From contig CANINJ010000059.1 of NCBI GenBank assembly GCA_947468985.1, positions 1-9,541 on the forward strand: 9,541 nt of DNA, given 5' to 3'. Under the pieces are notes generated by a model. It searched no databases and had not been told where the DNA came from. It was given only the letters and a program-made list of their open reading frames with translations. Below, in pieces: positions 6,205-9,541 of the stretch (positions are counted from its first letter, which is position 1; each line of letters begins with the position of its first letter). Made by a program: the position numbers and the translations under genes. The DNA comes from Bacteroidota bacterium (GTDB lineage: Bacteria > Bacteroidota > Bacteroidia > Flavobacteriales > Flavobacteriaceae).

Positions 6205-7272
6205 TTATCTAAAAATACTTAAATCTACTTTTACCGAGAAAATATTAGAATACAAAGCAGCACTTTGATCTCCTAAATCGGTTAAAGCATAATCAATCTG
6301 AATTCCTTTGTACTTGAATCCCAAACCAACATTGGGTTGAAATCCAACTTTTTCTGTATTGTCAATTTGTACCACATTTTGAAAATTCCCAACGCCAGCG
6401 CGAATAAATACCAAATCGGTATAGCCGTATTCAAATCCTAAAGCTGGGTCAACGCTCAATCCATCTGTAGAAAAAATAGCATTGGTTCTTGCAAAACTCA
6501 TATTCAAATTGGCTGCAGCTAAAAGACTGGTATCGTTGTGAAATTCAAATTTTTTCGACATTCCAAATTGTGCTTTTGGCAATGTTATTTCAGTGTTTTC
6601 AGGAAGTTCTTGATTTTGTCCGCCAATAGCATCTTTAATCGAATTGTATTCTGTTTCGTCAATTGCCCAAACATTATACGTTGTGGTAATGTCTCGAAGC
6701 ATCAAACCGAATTTCCAATCGTTTCTCGTAAATTGCAATCCGACATCAAAACCAAAACCCCAAGAACTGGCAAATTTCCCAATAATTCTTCGGATGACTT
6801 TTGCATTCACACCGTATTGAAAACCTGGAAGTTGAAGTTTTCGAGCATACGAAAAGGTCATTCCGTAATCGGCAGTTGAAAAAAGACTGATTCTATTGTA
6901 ATCGATATTTCCTTGACTGTCAATTAATTGTGTGGTATTCATAATGTTGTCCACGCCGAAACGAATCATTGAAATTCCCCACGCACTTTGGTCGTCAATG
7001 GGCGTTGCATAAGCAGCATAATCGTATTGAGCGATATTGGCGAAATAACTGGCGTGCATCATAGAAACTTGTTTTTCTTCCAATCCAATGAGTCCTGCGG
7101 GATTCCAATAGCCCGAATTTACATCATTAGAGCTTGCTGTTACTGCGTTTGACATTCCTAAAGCTGCCGCATCGACACCAATATTCATAAATTCATTGGA
7201 ATATTTCCTCGCCGTTTGTGCAAAACTTAAGGTTGTAGCAAGTGCGAATACTATGAAGATGTTGTTTTTCAA
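6205..7272 (-). CDS. PorV/PorQ-family outer-membrane protein (PorV2-like), TTG start
   Basis: 355 residues. The signal peptide is K-N-N-I-F-I-V-F-A-L-A-T-T-L-S-F-A-Q, with cleavage probably after A-Q near 19. The mature N-terminus carries the family signature V-D-A-A-A-L-G-M-S-N-A-V (33-44) and S-G-Y-W-N-P-A-G-L (53-61). The remainder alternates in a way that fits a FadL-like beta-barrel. PorV carries cargo to the PorU sortase in type IX secretion. This shorter paralogue resembles the group often labelled PorV2, whose role is unclear. The start is TTG at 7270-7272: an in-frame TGA lies three codons upstream, and the first ATG would be M28, past the signal peptide. It is probably first in an operon with the DUF4105 gene. 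Confidence 0.82.
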   Translation of the reverse strand: MKNNIFIVFALATTLSFAQTARKYSNEFMNIGVDAAALGMSNAVTASSNDVNSGYWNPAGLIGLEEKQVSMMHASYFANIAQYDYAAYATPIDDQSAWGISMIRFGVDNIMNTTQLIDSQGNIDYNRISLFSTADYGMTFSYARKLQLPGFQYGVNAKVIRRIIGKFASSWGFGFDVGLQFTRNDWKFGLMLRDITTTYNVWAIDETEYNSIKDAIGGQNQELPENTEITLPKAQFGMSKKFEFHNDTSLLAAANLNMSFARTNAIFSTDGLSVDPALGFEYGYTDLVFIRAGVGNFQNVVQIDNTEKVGFQPNVGLGFKYKGIQIDYALTDLGDQSAALYSNIFSVKVDLSIFR

Positions 7273-7312
7273 ATGAAATCAATTTACAAACCTGAAATTT
7301 GTGATTTTTTAC

Positions 7313-7320
7313 CAAAAATA
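7313..7320 (-). promoter_or_regulatory. Possible -7 element for the PorV-like gene
   Basis: On the minus strand TATTTTTG fits TAnnTTTG and lies 40 nt before the TTG start. No TTG is found at the -33 distance, so support rests on the octamer alone. Confidence 0.3.
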
Positions 7321-7406
7321 TACATTTTTAATGATGTTCCTACTTTGTTTTTCTAAATAAAAGCAAATGTTTCGGATTACTTTAAAAATCTATTCTAAAA
7401 ACGCAC

Positions 7407-7434
7407 TTGTCTTTAACTTATTGTATTAAATTTG
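7407..7434 (+). promoter_or_regulatory. Promoter of pssA
   Basis: TTG (7407-7409), 17 nt, then TAAATTTG (7427-7434) fits the -33/-7 pattern of this phylum. The ATG at 7466 is 31 nt past the -7 element. It is the best promoter match in the window. Confidence 0.6.
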
Positions 7435-7465
7435 CGTTCTTTGTTACTATAAAATAAATACAAAA

Positions 7466-8182
7466 ATGACTATAAAAAGACATATTCCGAATATAATTAC
7501 GCTTCTCAATCTATTTTGTGGTTGCATTGCCTTAGTTTTTGCTGTGGAAATGAATTTTGAAATGGCATTCTATTTCGTTTGCTTGGGAATTTTCTTCGAT
7601 TTCTTCGATGGTTTTTTTGCTCGATTGTTAAATGTTTCCAGTCCGCTAGGATTGCAATTGGATTCCTTGGCAGATATGGTTACCAGCGGATTTGTTCCCG
7701 GATTTGTTATGTTTCTAATGCTTTCGAATAGTGTAAGTACTAATCCGTCATTTGCGTATTTTCCTTATTTAGGATTTATAATTTCGTTGGGTTCTTGCTA
7801 TCGTTTGGCGAATTTCAATATTGACACTCGTCAAACAGATTCTTTTATTGGATTGCCAACACCTGCCAATGCGCTGTTTATTTTGAGTTTGCCATTAATT
7901 ATTAAATATTCAGATTCTTTAATGGCATTAGAATTGCTGACTAACAATTGGGTTTTATTAGTAATTACACTTTTAAGCGCTTATATTTTAAATGCGGAAA
8001 TTCCTTTATTCGCTTTAAAAATCAAGAAATTCAACTTTAAAGATAATGCCTTACAAATTGTATTCTTACTAATTTCGCTGGTTTTATTAGTGCTGTTTCA
8101 GTTTTCGGGAGTAGCATTGGTAATTGTATTCTATGTATTCTTGTCGGTAATTATGAATTTGATTACAGGTAAAAAAGCATAA
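7466..8182 (+). CDS. pssA: CDP-diacylglycerol-serine O-phosphatidyltransferase (phosphatidylserine synthase)
   Basis: PssA joins CDP-diacylglycerol and L-serine to phosphatidylserine, the precursor of phosphatidylethanolamine, in the inner membrane. The 238-residue protein has the complete CDP-alcohol phosphatidyltransferase signature D-G-x2-A-R-x8-G-x3-D-x3-D: D48, G49, A52, R53, G62, D66 and D70. The N-terminal I-P-N-I-I-T-L-L-N-L-F-C-G (7-19), Y-R-L-A-N-F-N (112-118) and F-I-G-L-P-T-P-A-N-A (127-136) are typical of the membrane-bound (type II) PssA group and argue against a phosphatidylglycerophosphate synthase. About eight hydrophobic segments are visible. The serine assignment rests on these motifs, not on a measured activity. 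The gene is divergent from the PorV-like gene and convergent with lptB. Confidence 0.93.
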   Translation: MTIKRHIPNIITLLNLFCGCIALVFAVEMNFEMAFYFVCLGIFFDFFDGFFARLLNVSSPLGLQLDSLADMVTSGFVPGFVMFLMLSNSVSTNPSFAYFPYLGFIISLGSCYRLANFNIDTRQTDSFIGLPTPANALFILSLPLIIKYSDSLMALELLTNNWVLLVITLLSAYILNAEIPLFALKIKKFNFKDNALQIVFLLISLVLLVLFQFSGVALVIVFYVFLSVIMNLITGKKA

Positions 8183-8239
8183 TTTTTTTTACCATATAAG
8201 AAATGTAAATTTGTGTAATCCGTGTTGTATTTCAATAAA

Positions 8240-8980
8240 CTAAAATTCCAATTTCTTTTTTCTTAATTCAAAATTTTGACCAAGATAAACTCGTCGTACC
8301 ATTTCATCTTCCACTAATTCTTCTGGGGTTCCCGCTTTTAGGATTCCACCTTCAAACATCAAATAGGTTTTATCTGTAATTGCCAATGTTTCCTGAACAT
8401 TATGATCTGTAATAAGAATTCCTATATTTTTGTTTTTTAACTGCGCTACAATTCTTTGAATGTCTTCCACGGCAACAGGGTCAACACCTGCGAAAGGTTC
8501 ATCTAATAAAATAAATTTTGGATCTGTAGCCAAACAACGGGCAATTTCAGTTCTACGTCGTTCTCCACCCGAAAGTAAGTCGCCACGATTTGTACGAATA
8601 TGATTCAAGCCAAATTCAGCGATTAAGCTTTCCATTTTGGCTTCTTGTTCCGCTTTTGTGTGTTTTGTAAGTTGTAAAACACTCAAAATATTGTCTTCTA
8701 CGCTTAGTTTTCTGAAAATAGAAGCTTCTTGTGCCAAATAGCCAATTCCTTGTTGTGCCCTTTTATACATTGGATAATCGGTAATATTCATATCGTCAAG
8801 ATAAATATTCCCCGCATTTGGTTTTACCAATCCCACAATCATATAAAAAGAAGTCGTTTTTCCAGCACCATTTGGACCTAATAAACCAACGATTTCTCCT
8901 TGATTTACTTCTACAGAAATCCCTTTTACAACACTTCTTCCTTTGTACGTTTTGACTAAATTTTCTGCTCTTAGTATCAT
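8240..8980 (-). CDS. lptB: LPS export ABC transporter ATP-binding protein LptB
   Basis: LptB is the cytoplasmic ATPase of LptB2FG, which extracts lipopolysaccharide from the inner membrane and drives it along the Lpt bridge. The 246-residue protein contains Walker [10 protein letters not shown] (35-43), Q-loop Q84 in Y-L-A-Q-E-A-S-I-F, signature L-S-G-G-E (136-140), Walker B I-L-L-D-E-P (157-162), D-loop A-G-V-D-P (164-168) and switch H193. The Q-loop context [14 protein letters not shown] and L-S-G-G-E-R-R-R are characteristic of LptB rather than amino-acid transporters. The ATG at 8978-8980 gives the normal N-terminus. It follows the AhpD-like gene on the same strand with a 112-nt gap containing a possible promoter. 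Confidence 0.96.
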   Translation of the reverse strand: MILRAENLVKTYKGRSVVKGISVEVNQGEIVGLLGPNGAGKTTSFYMIVGLVKPNAGNIYLDDMNITDYPMYKRAQQGIGYLAQEASIFRKLSVEDNILSVLQLTKHTKAEQEAKMESLIAEFGLNHIRTNRGDLLSGGERRRTEIARCLATDPKFILLDEPFAGVDPVAVEDIQRIVAQLKNKNIGILITDHNVQETLAITDKTYLMFEGGILKAGTPEELVEDEMVRRVYLGQNFELRKKKLEF

Positions 8981-9020
8981 TTATTGTTGGTTATTTGTCA
9001 ATCTTATTATTTGATATTCG

Positions 9021-9052
9021 CAAATTAACGAATTACCAAATAACCGAATCAA
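9021..9052 (-). promoter_or_regulatory. Possible lptB promoter
   Basis: On the minus strand TTG (9050-9052), 21 nt, then TTAATTTG (9021-9028) resembles the -33/-7 arrangement, but the -7 differs from TAnnTTTG at one base. The ATG is 40 nt downstream. Because it falls within the 8-bp tandem repeat, the match may be partly fortuitous. Confidence 0.3.
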
Positions 9053-9060
9053 CACATTAA
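9021..9060. repeat. Degenerate 8-bp tandem repeat upstream of lptB
   Basis: Five successive octamers read CAAATTAA, CGAATTAC, CAAATAAC, CGAATCAA and CACATTAA. The next eight bases (CATTTATT, 9061-9068) are a poor sixth unit. The repeat explains several apparent inverted repeats here, such as ATTCG/CGAAT flanking 9021-9028. It lies in the gap between the AhpD-like gene and lptB and overlaps the candidate lptB promoter. Confidence 0.6.
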
Positions 9061-9092
9061 CATTTATTTAGTTTATCTTCGATCAGTTCGGC

Positions 9093-9443
9093 TTACAGCC
9101 TCGTGTCTTCAAGAGCTTCCCAAAATTCATAAGCTCTTCGCAAATGAGGAATCACAATTGTTCCGCCTACTAAAGTCGCAATTCCCATTGCTTCCATCAT
9201 TTCTTCTTTGGTAACACCTTCTTTAAAACTCGTTTCAAGGTGGTATTTCACACAATCATCACAACGCAAAACGGCGGAAGCTACTAATCCTAAAAGCTCT
9301 TTTGTTTTCACATCTAATGCTCCTGCGGCATACGCATTGGTGTCTAAATTGAAAATTCTCTTCACGATTTTGTTATTGTCTGCCAATAACTTTTCGTTCA
9401 TTTTTGTACGGTAATCGTTGAATTCAGATAGGATTTCAGACAT
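9093..9443 (-). CDS. Carboxymuconolactone decarboxylase-family (AhpD-like) protein
   Basis: A small all-alpha protein of 116 residues. It has the AhpD redox motif E-x11-C-x2-C-x3-H: E49, C61, C64 and H68 (L-R-C-D-D-C-V-K-Y-H-L). This points to a thiol-dependent peroxidase or disulfide-reductase-type activity rather than true carboxymuconolactone decarboxylation; the substrate is unknown. An in-frame extension to 9470 would begin with TTG inside the tatC coding region, so the ATG at 9441-9443 is chosen. That ATG overlaps the end of tatC by 8 nt, which suggests translational coupling. After the stop at 9093-9095 the frame remains open for 11 more codons. Confidence 0.9.
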   Translation of the reverse strand: MSEILSEFNDYRTKMNEKLLADNNKIVKRIFNLDTNAYAAGALDVKTKELLGLVASAVLRCDDCVKYHLETSFKEGVTKEEMMEAMGIATLVGGTIVIPHLRRAYEFWEALEDTRL

Positions 9444-9541
9444 TTTCTTTGGTTTTATTTTTATATACAAATACCGAAATAAAGATACTTGCTTCGTAAA
9501 TTAGTAACATTGGAATAGCAACAATAATTTGGCTAACCACA
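9436..9541 (-). CDS. tatC: Sec-independent translocase protein TatC, 3' end only
   Basis: The last 34 codons of a gene entering from the right: V-V-S-Q-I-I-V-A-I-P-M-L-L-I-Y-E-A-S-I-F-I-S, then V-F-V-Y-K-N-K-T-K-E-N-V, and TGA at 9436-9438. The P/V-x-S-Q-I-x-V-A-I-P-x-L-x-x-Y-E-x-S-I-F pattern is the sixth-helix region of TatC, the inner-membrane core of the twin-arginine translocase, which exports folded proteins. The hydrophobic stretch followed by a short charged cytoplasmic tail agrees. The stop overlaps the start of the AhpD-like gene. Confidence 0.88.
   Translation of the reverse strand, partial: VVSQIIVAIPMLLIYEASIFISVFVYKNKTKENV

Noticed and set aside
6538..6879. 113-codon plus-strand open frame
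   Set aside because: It is antisense to the PorV-like gene, with no start context or recognisable domain; this is typical of the opposite strand of a low-GC gene.
8168..8193. GGTAAAAAA/TTTTTTACC hairpin at the end of pssA as a terminator
   Set aside because: The T-run is inside the stem and no T-tract follows on either strand, so it lacks the form of a rho-independent terminator. It may still mark the end of the convergent pssA and lptB transcripts.
8207..8214. TAAATTTG as a plus-strand promoter
   Set aside because: It matches the -7 octamer but points into the 3' end of the convergent lptB gene, with no plus-strand gene following.
9208..9414. 68-codon plus-strand open frame
   Set aside because: Antisense to the AhpD-like gene, whose CxxC-x3-H motif makes it the real reading frame.

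Overview
The window looks like an ordinary chromosomal stretch of a member of the Flavobacteriaceae (Bacteroidota), probably Flavobacterium or a close relative. The reasons are the low GC content, the TAnnTTTG-type promoter elements with no clear Shine-Dalgarno sequences, a PorV/PorQ-family outer-membrane protein (the type IX secretion family, restricted to this phylum), and a membrane-anchored AraC-type regulator of a kind common in Bacteroidota. No rRNA, tRNA, CRISPR array, transposase or phage gene is visible.

Layout. Positions 1-250 hold no gene. They hold two near-identical copies of a short repeat at a 112-bp period, interleaved with terminator-like hairpins. An AraC-type regulator with an N-terminal seven-helix membrane domain follows (343-1551, +). 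A third, diverged repeat copy and a matching hairpin lie just downstream (1581-1685), so the regulator is bracketed by the same repeat-hairpin module in the same orientation. A second structured intergenic repeat (about 1687-1784) separates the module from rsmG (1842-2471, -). Divergent from rsmG are a fatty-acid desaturase (2574-3674, +) and a class I aminotransferase of the aspartate type (3728-4912, +).

Convergent to these is a minus-strand pair: a PorV/PorQ-like outer-membrane protein with a TTG start (6205-7272), followed 23 nt later by a DUF4105/Lnb_N-type envelope protein (5048-6181). pssA, for phosphatidylserine synthase (7466-8182, +), is divergent from that pair. The right end is a minus-strand run: the 3' end of tatC (9436-9541), a small AhpD-like carboxymuconolactone decarboxylase-family protein overlapping it by 8 nt (9093-9443), and lptB (8240-8980).

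Functionally this is mostly core envelope and housekeeping content: lipid synthesis and modification (desaturase, PssA), LPS transport (LptB), protein export (TatC, PorV-like), ribosome modification (RsmG) and amino-acid metabolism. I see no gene cluster that would make up a new multi-gene system. The sequence patterns that existing gene families do not explain are in the noncoding DNA: the tandem hairpin repeat with a compensatory stem change, the same module on both sides of the regulator, the structured repeat behind rsmG, and a degenerate 8-bp tandem repeat forming the lptB promoter region.
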